From NCBI RefSeq assembly GCF_003665155.1, contig NZ_RCFQ01000011.1, positions 1 through 64,000 of the forward strand: a stretch of DNA of 64,000 bases, given 5' to 3'. The translations under genes were made by a program, and so were the position numbers. Shown here piece after piece: positions 53,385-62,179 of the stretch (position 1 is the stretch's first letter; every line of letters begins with the position of its first letter). This DNA is from Mariprofundus sp. EBB-1. Lineage in GTDB: Bacteria > Pseudomonadota > Zetaproteobacteria > Mariprofundales > Mariprofundaceae. Under the pieces are notes generated by a model. That model ran no database searches. It had not been told where the DNA came from and saw only the letters and a list, made by a program, of their open reading frames with translations.

Positions 53385-55958
53385 ATGAATACATCCAAAC
53401 AAGCTTCCATATTACTATTGTTATATGGACTATCGGGTGTAACTGCACTGGCTTATGAGGTGCTTTGGACACGGATGCTGAGCTTACTGTTTGGCGTCAC
53501 TGTGTTTGGTGTGGTGATAACTGTTGCCGCTTTCATGTTGGGTCTGGGACTGGGTAGTTTCATGGGCAGTCGTTGGTTCTCATCCATTAAAAACACACTG
53601 CGTTTGTTGGCTGGTATTGAAGTTTCTGTGGCAATATATGCCTTGATGCTGCCTGTGTTGATGCAATGGGTGCAAGGCATGTGGCTGTCTGTTGATGATG
53701 TTCAGACATGGCAGTTCTGGCAAATGTTTTCTGCTCTATGGGTGTTATGCATTCCCGCTACAGCATTGGGGTTTGCTTTTCCTGCGATGCTTCGCGTTGG
53801 TAAAACACTCAAGGTTTCTCTCGGTTCTCTGTATGGTGTAAATACAATAGGTGGCGCACTTGGTGCGCTGTTGCCATTACTGTTATTGCCTCTGTTTGGC
53901 TGGCTCACTTCCCTGCAGTGGGTGGCTGCATTAGGTGCGGCGATAGCGTTTGGTTTGTTTTACTTATCGTTACAAACGAAAGATGAACCTGTAAGTGATG
54001 GTACGCCCGTGCGCGCAACATTCCCGCAAATAAGCATGTTGTTGGCCTATGCCGGTATGGGGGCGGGTGCTTTGATGCTGGAAATTGCATGGACACGTGC
54101 ATACGGCATGATTCTATTGCGTACGGAATATGTATTGGCCGTTATTCTGGCTGTTTTTCTGATTGGCATAGGGCTAGGGAGCGTAGTGGCAAGACATCTG
54201 CCGCGAGAGCGTGCTCTGCAGGTCTTACCGATGCTTGTCGCTGTGATTGCTATTGTTGGCTTATATCTGTTTCCATACGTCAATGATTGGGGACAAGGTG
54301 CAATATTTGATTCACTCCTGGCTGCATTGTTGTTTCAAGGAATGTTGATTGCGTTGTGCACCTTGCCAGTGACGCTGGCATTGGGGGCATGGTTGCCGTT
54401 GATCGCCAAGCATGATGAGGGTGCATTTCTATATGCAGCCAACAGTGTGGGTGCATGTGCAGGAGCCTTATTAGCAGGCTTTGTTCTGATTCCCTGGATT
54501 GGAACGGCAGCTACATGGTTATGCGCGGCAGGCTTAGTCATGTTGTGTGCCTGTTTCTGGCTGCAACAAGGCAGACGATTGCTGAGCGCTGTGATCAGCT
54601 TGGCACTGTTTACAGCACTTTCCTGGCCAGTCTGGCAGTTGCCTTCAGCATCAAGATTGTTGCAGGCTGAACTGCCTGCTGCTGCGGATCTGTTTGAGAG
54701 AGAAGATGCGATTTCAATTACGCACGTCATACAACGGCAGGATGGTCAGCGGCTGCTATTAGCTGATCTGCAGCGTATGGATGCATCCAGTGATCCGACA
54801 TCTGTAGCGGTACAGCAAAATCAGGCACGGTTACCGATGTTTTTGCAGGCGAATGCTACCGATGTACTGTTTTTGGGATTGGGAACCGGTATTACGGCCT
54901 CCGGGGCATTGCCATGGTCACAAGCGAAGATTGAAGCTATTGAACTTTCACAAGGTGCTATCACAGCTGCGCAGTACTATTTTGATAAGGTGAATAGTCA
55001 TGTGCCATCCAAAATCAGTATTGTGCATGATGATGCACGCCGGTTCCTCATGCGCAGTGGAAAATCTTATGATGTGATTGTTGGTGATCTATTTCATCCT
55101 GATATGGTTGGTCGGGGCGCATTGCTTTCGGTTGAACAATTTCAACGTGCTAAATCACATTTGACTGAACAAGGATTATTTGTGCAATGGTTGGCATTCA
55201 ATCAATTTGATAAAGAATCCATGCAGGTTGTATTGCGCAGTTTTGCACAGGTGTTTGAAAACAATGCGTTGTTTGTAGATGGGTATCGTCTCGGCATGGT
55301 CGGTTTTATGGGCCAGCAAAAACGTGCGGCTGAATTGATGCGCGCGGCACCTGCAGATGATCTTTGGGGTGGTGAAGGCGGTTGGACATGGTTAGGGCGT
55401 TATTGGGGTGCAGCAGCCGATCTGGTGGGTGATTCTGGCTCGAGGCTGGTACAAGGTGAATGGTCACCGGTGATTGAATTTGATCTGCCGCATCTGCGAC
55501 ATAAAACAGCTGTGCTACCGGAATTGATGCAGTGGTTGATGGCCCATCGCACCTCGTTCAAAGAGGCTGTGCATGTTTGGACGGTGAATACATCAGACGC
55601 TTTGGCTTTCAAGCGTGCCTGGGCAAGTACTGAATTAAGCATACGTGCTCAGATCGATATGCTGCAAAACAAACCGGGTGTGCAACGGCTGCAATCCTTG
55701 GCATATCGCGCCAATGCTAAAGATCGTTGGGCAGGCTTTGCTTTGGCTGACGCGATGTTTGCCAGTTTAGAGCATGGTTTGCCACAGGGGATGACCTATG
55801 AGCAGGCTTTACAGCAAATTCTCACTGTGCGAGCTGATCATGAAGGAACGCTCAAGGCGATGATAGCTTTACGCAGTAAACGTGGTGACCTGAAAGGTGT
55901 GCAACAGTACAAGGATAGATTCTTTCGCATTAGTCCCTATGATAGCGTTCCGTTTTGA
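53385..55958 (+). CDS. Fused membrane transporter-like/spermidine synthase-like protein
   Basis: An 857-residue protein: about ten to twelve N-terminal helices (residues 1-430, opening GLSGVTALAYEVLWTRMLSL), then a spermidine-synthase-type methyltransferase fold at about 480-660 (VLFLGLGTGITASGAL SAM/aminopropyl-donor loop, acidic IEAIELSQGA, VHDDARRFL, YDVIVGDLFHP), then a helical C-terminus of about 200 residues. Such fusions are widespread but of unknown function. Lying between oxidase accessory genes, it may modify or transport something needed for oxidase assembly; no polyamine enzyme is adjacent. Confidence 0.85.
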   Translation: MNTSKQASILLLLYGLSGVTALAYEVLWTRMLSLLFGVTVFGVVITVAAFMLGLGLGSFMGSRWFSSIKNTLRLLAGIEVSVAIYALMLPVLMQWVQGMWLSVDDVQTWQFWQMFSALWVLCIPATALGFAFPAMLRVGKTLKVSLGSLYGVNTIGGALGALLPLLLLPLFGWLTSLQWVAALGAAIAFGLFYLSLQTKDEPVSDGTPVRATFPQISMLLAYAGMGAGALMLEIAWTRAYGMILLRTEYVLAVILAVFLIGIGLGSVVARHLPRERALQVLPMLVAVIAIVGLYLFPYVNDWGQGAIFDSLLAALLFQGMLIALCTLPVTLALGAWLPLIAKHDEGAFLYAANSVGACAGALLAGFVLIPWIGTAATWLCAAGLVMLCACFWLQQGRRLLSAVISLALFTALSWPVWQLPSASRLLQAELPAAADLFEREDAISITHVIQRQDGQRLLLADLQRMDASSDPTSVAVQQNQARLPMFLQANATDVLFLGLGTGITASGALPWSQAKIEAIELSQGAITAAQYYFDKVNSHVPSKISIVHDDARRFLMRSGKSYDVIVGDLFHPDMVGRGALLSVEQFQRAKSHLTEQGLFVQWLAFNQFDKESMQVVLRSFAQVFENNALFVDGYRLGMVGFMGQQKRAAELMRAAPADDLWGGEGGWTWLGRYWGAAADLVGDSGSRLVQGEWSPVIEFDLPHLRHKTAVLPELMQWLMAHRTSFKEAVHVWTVNTSDALAFKRAWASTELSIRAQIDMLQNKPGVQRLQSLAYRANAKDRWAGFALADAMFASLEHGLPQGMTYEQALQQILTVRADHEGTLKAMIALRSKRGDLKGVQQYKDRFFRISPYDSVPF

Positions 55959-55991
55959 TTGGTGATTACACGGTGAATGGAAATAGGCGGC

Positions 55992-57296
55992 ATGTCAGTG
56001 AACGCAAATGAACAATTAAAAAACATTTCAGTGCGAGAAGAGCATGTGCCAGGGGCACAGTCGGTGCGCGCTTGGCGGCGTGCATCTCAATATCTGGTGA
56101 TAACCTTGCTTGTTCTGATTCCTGTGACCGGTCTATTCCGTATTGATCCGATGGCGGGAGCCTTCCGTCTGCTCGACTACCAGGTGTGGTTTTCAGATAT
56201 TTTCATTGTGATGGGGTTCTGGCTGATGGTCGCCACAGGACTTATTTTTATGTATTCGTGGGCAGGGTCTGTTTTTTGCGGTTGGATATGCCCACAAAAT
56301 ACCATTTCGGAATGGGCCAATGCCCTGACGGCCAGATTGTTGGGGCGCAGGGCCTTGATGATGGATGTGACCGGGTTAAAAATGCAGGTGGCTAGGCGAA
56401 AGGACGCATGGATAAATAAAGCCATGCTGGGTACTGCATTTTTGCTGGTATCGATGTTGTTTGCGATTATTCCACTGCTCTATTTTTTCTCACCCGATGT
56501 GATCTGGTCATTTCTGACTTTTCATCCTGTAGCGAGTGCCGAAAATCTACTATGGATCTATAGCGTATGTGTGCTGGTTGTACTGGTGGATGCGAGTGTG
56601 ATGCGGCATTTGGTGTGTAAATACATGTGTATCTACCGTATCTGGCAACACTCGTTTAAAACGCGTGATACCTTGCACATTGCGTATGATGAAAGCAGAA
56701 GTGATCATTGTTTGAATTGTACCTATTGTGAGGATAGCTGTTTTCTGGATATTGATCCGCGACAGACACTGGTATTTGATAGTTGCATTAATTGCGGTGA
56801 TTGTGTGGCAGCTTGTGATCATCTGCATACTAAAAGTAAAAAAATGCAAGGGCCTGGCTTGTTGTCTTTTGCCTTTGGTGAATCCGATAAGAAGAGTAAC
56901 CTGGGTTCACTGCTTTCACGCACAAAAGCAGCAACATCTGTTACGTTTATTGGTGCTGTCTGTTTTGTAATAGGTGTTTACACTTATCAGCCGTACTCTT
57001 TGGTTGTTGATCGTGCGGAGCTGATGCAAGAGACGTCTGCTCTGGATTACCGTATCAATATAGCCAACAAACGTTATCAGCCAGCTGAATTTCGTTTTGT
57101 CGTTGAAGGCTTGCCTGCATCGATGTTTAAGCTGGAGCATGATGTAGTGACATTGGAGAGCGCTGAGCGTAAAGATGTGATGTTGCATTTTTCGCCAGAT
57201 ATTGGAAAAGGATTACACCGTTTAACCGTGCATGCTGAAAGTGATGATGGTTGGAAGAAATCTTTTAAAGTAGTCTATTTTGCACAAGGAAATTGA
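55992..57296 (+). CDS. Second, divergent CcoG-like membrane iron-sulfur protein
   Basis: About 434 residues from the ATG at 55992 (MSVNANEQLKN). Membrane helices with the conserved SVFCGWICPQNTISEW, two 4Fe-4S motifs CLNCTYCEDSCFLDI and CINCGDCVAACDHL, and a C-terminal Ig-like domain as in CcoG. The first cluster lacks the usual CP ending. Clearly a paralogue of the CcoG at 14062-15477. It suggests the divergent oxidase has its own copper-reducing assembly factor. Confidence 0.9.
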   Translation: MSVNANEQLKNISVREEHVPGAQSVRAWRRASQYLVITLLVLIPVTGLFRIDPMAGAFRLLDYQVWFSDIFIVMGFWLMVATGLIFMYSWAGSVFCGWICPQNTISEWANALTARLLGRRALMMDVTGLKMQVARRKDAWINKAMLGTAFLLVSMLFAIIPLLYFFSPDVIWSFLTFHPVASAENLLWIYSVCVLVVLVDASVMRHLVCKYMCIYRIWQHSFKTRDTLHIAYDESRSDHCLNCTYCEDSCFLDIDPRQTLVFDSCINCGDCVAACDHLHTKSKKMQGPGLLSFAFGESDKKSNLGSLLSRTKAATSVTFIGAVCFVIGVYTYQPYSLVVDRAELMQETSALDYRINIANKRYQPAEFRFVVEGLPASMFKLEHDVVTLESAERKDVMLHFSPDIGKGLHRLTVHAESDDGWKKSFKVVYFAQGN

Positions 57297-57329
57297 GGCA
57301 TGCAGAACTGATATGAGGAGAATATCCAG

Positions 57330-57722
57330 ATGAGTTCAAAACAAGATGAAATGGATGCAGAAAATGAACGCCTATTTGGTGGTGGTCAGTCACGACCCAC
57401 TAAAGCCAAGAAGAGAGTGGGCATGTCAGATGACGAAATCATTGCCAGTAGCTCAGGCTTAGAATCATCGAAACGCGTACCTAAATGGTTTCTAGCGATT
57501 CTTGTGGTGATGATTTTGATCGCCTTTGGTTTAACAGTACCGTTCTGGGGTGACCGTGTAGATAATCCCCGTCCTTGGTTTACCTGGGGCCATGCAGCGG
57601 CACTGGCCTATGTGTTGGTGTTTGGTGGTTTTGTATATTTTATGACATCAATGTATGGCTCAGACGATGAAAAGAGTGATGAAGATATGAATCAAACAGA
57701 AGATGGTGATGACAAAAAATAG
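57330..57722 (+). CDS. Two-helix membrane protein with long cytoplasmic N-terminus
   Basis: A 130-residue protein: charged N-terminal 50 residues (ENERLFGGGQSRPTKAKK), helix 1 (WFLAILVVMILIAFGLTVPF), loop WGDRVDNPRPWFTWGH, helix 2 (AAALAYVLVFGGFVYFMTSM), acidic tail. Function unknown. GAGGAG ribosome-binding site; overlaps the cytochrome lipoprotein gene by 14 bp. Confidence 0.72.
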   Translation: MSSKQDEMDAENERLFGGGQSRPTKAKKRVGMSDDEIIASSSGLESSKRVPKWFLAILVVMILIAFGLTVPFWGDRVDNPRPWFTWGHAAALAYVLVFGGFVYFMTSMYGSDDEKSDEDMNQTEDGDDKK

Positions 57723-58032
57723 TGTCGCCTGTTTGTTTCTGATTGTATTGTGTTGTACCTCCTGTAGTGATGATTCAAGCCGTTCAGTGCAGCAATCCAT
57801 ACTTATATATCCCGATCAGGAATCGGAAAATTTTAAACAGTTTGCCAAGCTGTGTTCAAGTTGTCATCGGCCCCCGATGCCGAATAAACATACTGCCCGG
57901 CTTTGGCTGAGCACAGTAAATCGTATGCAGCTTCATCGTGCGCAAGGCGGTTTAGCGAAGATGACAGATATAGAAAAACAACGCGTGTTGGCTTATTTAC
58001 AGGGCCATGCCCAACAGGAAGTGCAACCATGA
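57709..58032 (+). CDS. Small c-type cytochrome lipoprotein
   Basis: About 107 residues, lipobox CCTSC after MTKNSVACLFLIVL, then one heme motif in KLCSSCHRPPMPNKH; a possible axial Met in NRMQLH or AKMTDI. Start is taken at 57709; two more codons upstream are possible. The protein is short for a full class I cytochrome. It overlaps the FixH-like gene by ATGA. Confidence 0.78.
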   Translation: MTKNSVACLFLIVLCCTSCSDDSSRSVQQSILIYPDQESENFKQFAKLCSSCHRPPMPNKHTARLWLSTVNRMQLHRAQGGLAKMTDIEKQRVLAYLQGHAQQEVQP

Positions 58033-58415
58033 AAGGTAAAATATTTGCGATGTTGCTGCTGTTATTGTCAGCATGTTCATCGTCTGAAACAGCCTGGGCA
58101 CCTGAGCCACAAGTGTGGGGCGAATTCAGCATTCATTTTGAAACACGACCTGAATCTGTAGGCACGGGTATGAATGAGTTTTTGGTGATTGTGAATCGGG
58201 AGGGAAGGCGCCATATCCCGGATCTGCTGGTTCACATTCGAACCAATAGTTCAAAATGGAAACAGGCCATACCTGATGGTGCACTGGGTGTATATCGTCG
58301 TGCATTGTTGGTGAACGATATTCATGCTGATTCATTGCATGTACGCTTAAGTTATCACGGTAAAAAAGGTGAACTGAATTTTGCTCTGGCTTCTGAAAAC
58401 ACTCCTGCTCACTAG
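58029..58415 (+). CDS. FixH-like lipoprotein
   Basis: A 128-residue lipoprotein (MKGKIFAMLLLLLSAC) with a beta-sandwich of the FixH/YtkA type: WGEFSIHFETRPESVGTGMN, EFLVIVNREGRRHIPDLLVH and VYRRALLVNDIHADSLHVRL. Unlike the FixH of the first locus it is lipid-anchored and not a membrane-spanning protein. A frame open back to 57903 exists, but the ATG at 58029 with coupling to the previous stop fits best. Probable oxidase assembly partner. Confidence 0.7.
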   Translation: MKGKIFAMLLLLLSACSSSETAWAPEPQVWGEFSIHFETRPESVGTGMNEFLVIVNREGRRHIPDLLVHIRTNSSKWKQAIPDGALGVYRRALLVNDIHADSLHVRLSYHGKKGELNFALASENTPAH

Positions 58416-58728
58416 CTTGTTCCTCATGTCGGAAATGTCTGCGCATGCAGATGCTCTGCGTGGTAAAGTGATAGCCGATGTACGCTGTGGCCCTTGCCAT
58501 CACCTGCATTCAAATCATACCAAGGTAGGCCCTGGTCTGGCCGGTATATATGGTCAGGCTCCAACGATTAGCGGTGTGCCTTTTGATGTGTGGGATGAGG
58601 TATCTCTGGATGCCTGGATGTTAAATCCAAGGCGGGTTAAGGCGAACACTAAAATGGTGATGACGCCTCTCTCTGAACGTCATCGCAAGGATATTATTGA
58701 TTGGTTGAAAACACAGGCTTCGCAGTAA
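58381..58728 (+). CDS. Small periplasmic cytochrome c
   Basis: About 115 residues with signal peptide (LLKTLLLTSLFLMSEMSAHA), one heme motif CGPCH in IADVRCGPCHHLHSNH, the class I segment KVGPGLAGIYGQAPTISG, and axial Met in NTKMVMTPLS. The start is uncertain: a TTG at 58381 gives a full signal peptide but lies within the preceding gene; the next ATG (58426) would truncate the signal. It is the last gene of the locus. Confidence 0.83.
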   Translation: MLWLLKTLLLTSLFLMSEMSAHADALRGKVIADVRCGPCHHLHSNHTKVGPGLAGIYGQAPTISGVPFDVWDEVSLDAWMLNPRRVKANTKMVMTPLSERHRKDIIDWLKTQASQ

Positions 58729-58810
58729 GTTTCTTTTTGTGCCATTCACTGCACGATAATCTTTTTTTGTAGTTTATTCATTTCTCATTCTCATTTTAGT
58801 TATTCTTATT

Positions 58811-58826
58811 TGGCCTCTTAATTGCA
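58811..58826 (+). promoter_or_regulatory. Candidate sigma-54 promoter for the flhB-flhA-flhF-flhG operon
   Basis: TGGCCTCTTAATTGCA: GG at 58812-58813 and GC at 58824-58825 have the invariant 12-bp offset, with TGGC and TTGCA both consensus; the ACG after TGGC is replaced by CTC. It lies about 145 bp before flhB. The 58729-58969 gap has no gene. Confidence 0.55.
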
Positions 58827-58969
58827 GGAACGGCTATGGATTTGCTCTGTTTTGTGCATGGACGCACCAAGGACAGACAATCAGGAGCAATGAGAGCGCA
58901 TGTTGATTGAAACAGTTTGTCTGCTGGTATTGGAGAAAGAGTGTCTGTTTTTTGACACTTTGACTGTCT

Positions 58970-60037
58970 ATGTCTGACGACCAGGACAAAAGTCAACAAA
59001 CCGAAGAGGCATCGGATAAGCGGCTGGAAGACGGTCGCAAGAAGGGGCAGGTACCGAGCAGTAAAGAACCTTCAACCGCGATATTATTTATTGTCATCAG
59101 TCTGCTTGTGGTTACCGGCATTGCTGCATGGTGGGGTGAAGTCTTATCGCGCATGATGGTATTCTACTTATCAGGAAAAGCAGGTTTAGAAGCGACAGGT
59201 AAAGGTGTGCAAGCGTTGATGATTGATGTCGGCGCTGATATGGCGATGGTGGCATTGCCGATTATTATTCCGATTGTGTTGCTTGGTGTTTTGGTCACGG
59301 TCGCAGTAAGTGGCCCTGTGTTTACCTTTGAAACGATCAAACCGAAATTAGAAAAGATCAGTCCAATGAAAGGGGTAAAACGCCTTTTCTCAACCAAATC
59401 ATTGGCAGAATTTATAAAATCAATACTTAAACTGGTCGTGATTGGTTCAGCCTGTGGGATTGTTGTATCAGATCTTTATCCTGAAATGTTACAGGCAGCC
59501 CTGCATGATCCTTCCGATATCGCGGCATTGATGGTCGATGGTGGCATTCAGATCGTTACCCTGGCGGCGGTTATTTTCACATTTATTGCTTTGGCCGATG
59601 TGCTGTATCAACGCTATGAGCATATGAAATCGATGCGGATGTCCAAAAAAGAAGTGCGTAATGAACATAAAGAAATGGAAGGTGATCCTCAATTAAAGGC
59701 GAAAATTCGTCAGGTTCAGATGCAGCAAGCTCAAAACCGTATGATGGCTGATGTACCCAAAGCGGATGTGGTGATCACCAACCCGACACGCCTTGCTGTG
59801 GCATTGACCTATGAGCCGGGGGGGCTGGGTGCTCCGCGCGTAGTGGCCAAAGGTAAGGGGCATATAGCTGCAAAAATCAGAGAAATTGCCAGAGAAAACA
59901 GTATTCCTCTGCGTGAAAACAAACCTTTGGCAAGGTCCTTGTTTAAGCATGTAGAGGTTGGCGATGAAATCCCAGAGGAACTGTTCGAAGCCATTGCCAT
60001 TATTTTAGCTGAAATCTTTAAAATAAAGCAGCACTAA
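58970..60037 (+). CDS. flhB: Flagellar export apparatus switch protein FlhB
   Basis: Inner-membrane protein of the flagellar type III export gate, 355 residues. N-terminal acidic/basic segment (EEASDKRLEDGRKKGQVP), four helices, and the cytoplasmic domain with the autocleavage site NPTR at 271-274 in VITNPTRLAVALTYEPGG. The usual motif is NPTH, so the His is replaced by Arg while the cleaved Asn-Pro bond is kept. Followed by flhA after 57 bp. Confidence 0.96.
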   Translation: MSDDQDKSQQTEEASDKRLEDGRKKGQVPSSKEPSTAILFIVISLLVVTGIAAWWGEVLSRMMVFYLSGKAGLEATGKGVQALMIDVGADMAMVALPIIIPIVLLGVLVTVAVSGPVFTFETIKPKLEKISPMKGVKRLFSTKSLAEFIKSILKLVVIGSACGIVVSDLYPEMLQAALHDPSDIAALMVDGGIQIVTLAAVIFTFIALADVLYQRYEHMKSMRMSKKEVRNEHKEMEGDPQLKAKIRQVQMQQAQNRMMADVPKADVVITNPTRLAVALTYEPGGLGAPRVVAKGKGHIAAKIREIARENSIPLRENKPLARSLFKHVEVGDEIPEELFEAIAIILAEIFKIKQH

Positions 60038-60094
60038 GCAAACTAACATGATACGTATCAGAACAATACGCATTAAAAAACAGGAGCAACATCC

Positions 60095-62179
60095 ATGCAA
60101 TCTTCTGCAGCAATGACATTGCAGCGAATAGGTAAACAACCAGATCTTATGCTGGCGGTTGCTGTACTTGGTATTTTGCTGGTGATGATGGTTCCTCTGC
60201 CCAGTTGGCTGATGGATGTACTGCTGGCTGCTAATATCACTATGGGTATCTTGATTCTGTTGACCTCTCTCTACGTCACCAAACCGTTAGAGTTCTCAGT
60301 ATTTCCGTCACTATTATTGTTAACAACACTGTTTCGCTTGTCACTGAATGTTGCCACGACCCGTCTTATTTTATTGCATGGCCAAGAAGGTCCAGCCGCT
60401 GCAGGGCATGTGATTGAAGGTTTTGGACAATTCGTAGTGGGCGGTAATACCGTTGTTGGCCTGATTATTTTTATCATTCTGGTGTTAATCAATTTCATTG
60501 TTATTACCAAGGGTTCAACGCGAATTGCCGAAGTTGCAGCACGTTTTACCCTGGATGCTATGCCGGGTAAGCAGATGGCTATTGATGCGGATATGAATGC
60601 CGGCCTGATTGATGAAGCAACCGCACGCAAACGCCGTGAAGATATTGCACGAGAAGCTGAGTTTTATGGTGCCATGGACGGTGCTTCCAAGTTTGTGCGA
60701 GGCGATGCGGTAGCCGGTTTGATTATTACTATGATTAATCTCATTGGTGGGCTGGTGATTGGGGTGATGCAGTATGGCATGCCGGCCGGTGATGCGATGT
60801 CAGTATTCAGTCTTTTGACGGTAGGTGATGGTTTGGTGTCACAAATACCTGCATTAGTGATCTCTACTGCCGCCGGTATCATCATCACGCGGGCTAGTGG
60901 TAATGTGGCACTGCCTATCGAATTAAAAGCGCAGTTTACCCAATATCCAAAAGTCCACTGGGTTGCTAGTGGCGCGCTGTTGCTAATGAGTTTAGTTCCG
61001 GGGCTACCTTTTTTTCCATTCCTTATTCTGGCGCTGGGGCTAGGAGCCAGTGGCTGGTATTTACATCTGGGAGAACAACAGCAATTGCTACAGCCCGTTG
61101 CTGAAGACGTCACGCCGGTAGTAGAGCCCTCACAAGATGATGTGCTCGATGACTTACTGGTGGAAGATCCTATTCGTCTTGAGATTGGTTATGGGCTGAT
61201 TGATATGGTGGAGAACAGTCGTGAAGGTAATTTGCTCGATCGTATGAAAAAAGTGCGTCGTCAAATCACACAAGAGATCGGTTTTGTGCTGCCACCAGTG
61301 CATATCAAGGATAATTTACAACTCGGTGTTTCCGATTATCAAATTCTGATTCGTGGTGCCGTGGTTGGTAAGGGGGAGATTCGACCTCGTAATCTGCTGG
61401 CTCTGGAGAGCCAGATCATAGGGCCCGCTATCGAAGGTGTAGCAACGCAGGAGCCTGCGTTTGGTCTGCCTGCCTTATGGATTACTGAAGATAAACGGCA
61501 GCAAGCGGAACTATCCGGCTATACGGTTGTTGAACCATCAACGGTGGTTATTACACATTTAACCGAGCTTTTGCGTGCACAGGCATCAGAGATGCTGGAT
61601 AGAACACAGGTGCATGAGTTGCTGGATAAATTCTCTCAACGCCATCCTAAAGTGGTGGAAGAGATAGTACCCTCACAGGTTACGCCGGGTTTGTTGCAAA
61701 ATGTATTGCAGCGGCTGTTGGCAGAATGGGTTCCTGTCCGCGATTTGATGCTCATTCTGGAAGCCTTATCTGATCATGCCGGTCAGCAAATGAGTTTGAC
61801 TGATCTGGTTGAGAAAGTACGTGAGCGCCTTGGTCGTACCATCACGCAGCGCTATCTCAATGCGCAGGGAGAGCTATCAGTATTTATGTTGGATGGAGAG
61901 TTGGAGCAACGTATGATGGATAGATTAAGTCAGCAGCCTGGTTGGTCATTGCCTCTGGATATGCCGGAGTGGCAGCGTTTTATCTCTCGCCTGAATGAAG
62001 TATCGAGCCAATATGATGTGGATATGCCGGTGTTGTTGACCACACCACAATTGCGTGGCCCGTTATCACATGCCTTGCGCAAAATAATGACCCGTATTGT
62101 GGTGTTATCAATTGTTGAAATACCTCCACAAACAGACGTACAGGCGCTGGCAAAAGTGAGCTTATACGATGCGCATTAA
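60095..62179 (+). CDS. flhA: Flagellar export gate protein FlhA
   Basis: Large gate subunit of the flagellar export apparatus, 694 residues. N-terminal eight-helix domain with TSLYVTKPLEFSVFPSLLL, FRLSLNVATTRLIL, and the FHIPEP region (AEVAARFTLDAMPGKQMAID, DADMNAGLIDE); C-terminal cytoplasmic domain (LEIGYGLIDMVE, the chaperone-docking part) from about residue 350. Its end overlaps flhF by 11 bp. Confidence 0.97.
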   Translation: MQSSAAMTLQRIGKQPDLMLAVAVLGILLVMMVPLPSWLMDVLLAANITMGILILLTSLYVTKPLEFSVFPSLLLLTTLFRLSLNVATTRLILLHGQEGPAAAGHVIEGFGQFVVGGNTVVGLIIFIILVLINFIVITKGSTRIAEVAARFTLDAMPGKQMAIDADMNAGLIDEATARKRREDIAREAEFYGAMDGASKFVRGDAVAGLIITMINLIGGLVIGVMQYGMPAGDAMSVFSLLTVGDGLVSQIPALVISTAAGIIITRASGNVALPIELKAQFTQYPKVHWVASGALLLMSLVPGLPFFPFLILALGLGASGWYLHLGEQQQLLQPVAEDVTPVVEPSQDDVLDDLLVEDPIRLEIGYGLIDMVENSREGNLLDRMKKVRRQITQEIGFVLPPVHIKDNLQLGVSDYQILIRGAVVGKGEIRPRNLLALESQIIGPAIEGVATQEPAFGLPALWITEDKRQQAELSGYTVVEPSTVVITHLTELLRAQASEMLDRTQVHELLDKFSQRHPKVVEEIVPSQVTPGLLQNVLQRLLAEWVPVRDLMLILEALSDHAGQQMSLTDLVEKVRERLGRTITQRYLNAQGELSVFMLDGELEQRMMDRLSQQPGWSLPLDMPEWQRFISRLNEVSSQYDVDMPVLLTTPQLRGPLSHALRKIMTRIVVLSIVEIPPQTDVQALAKVSLYDAH

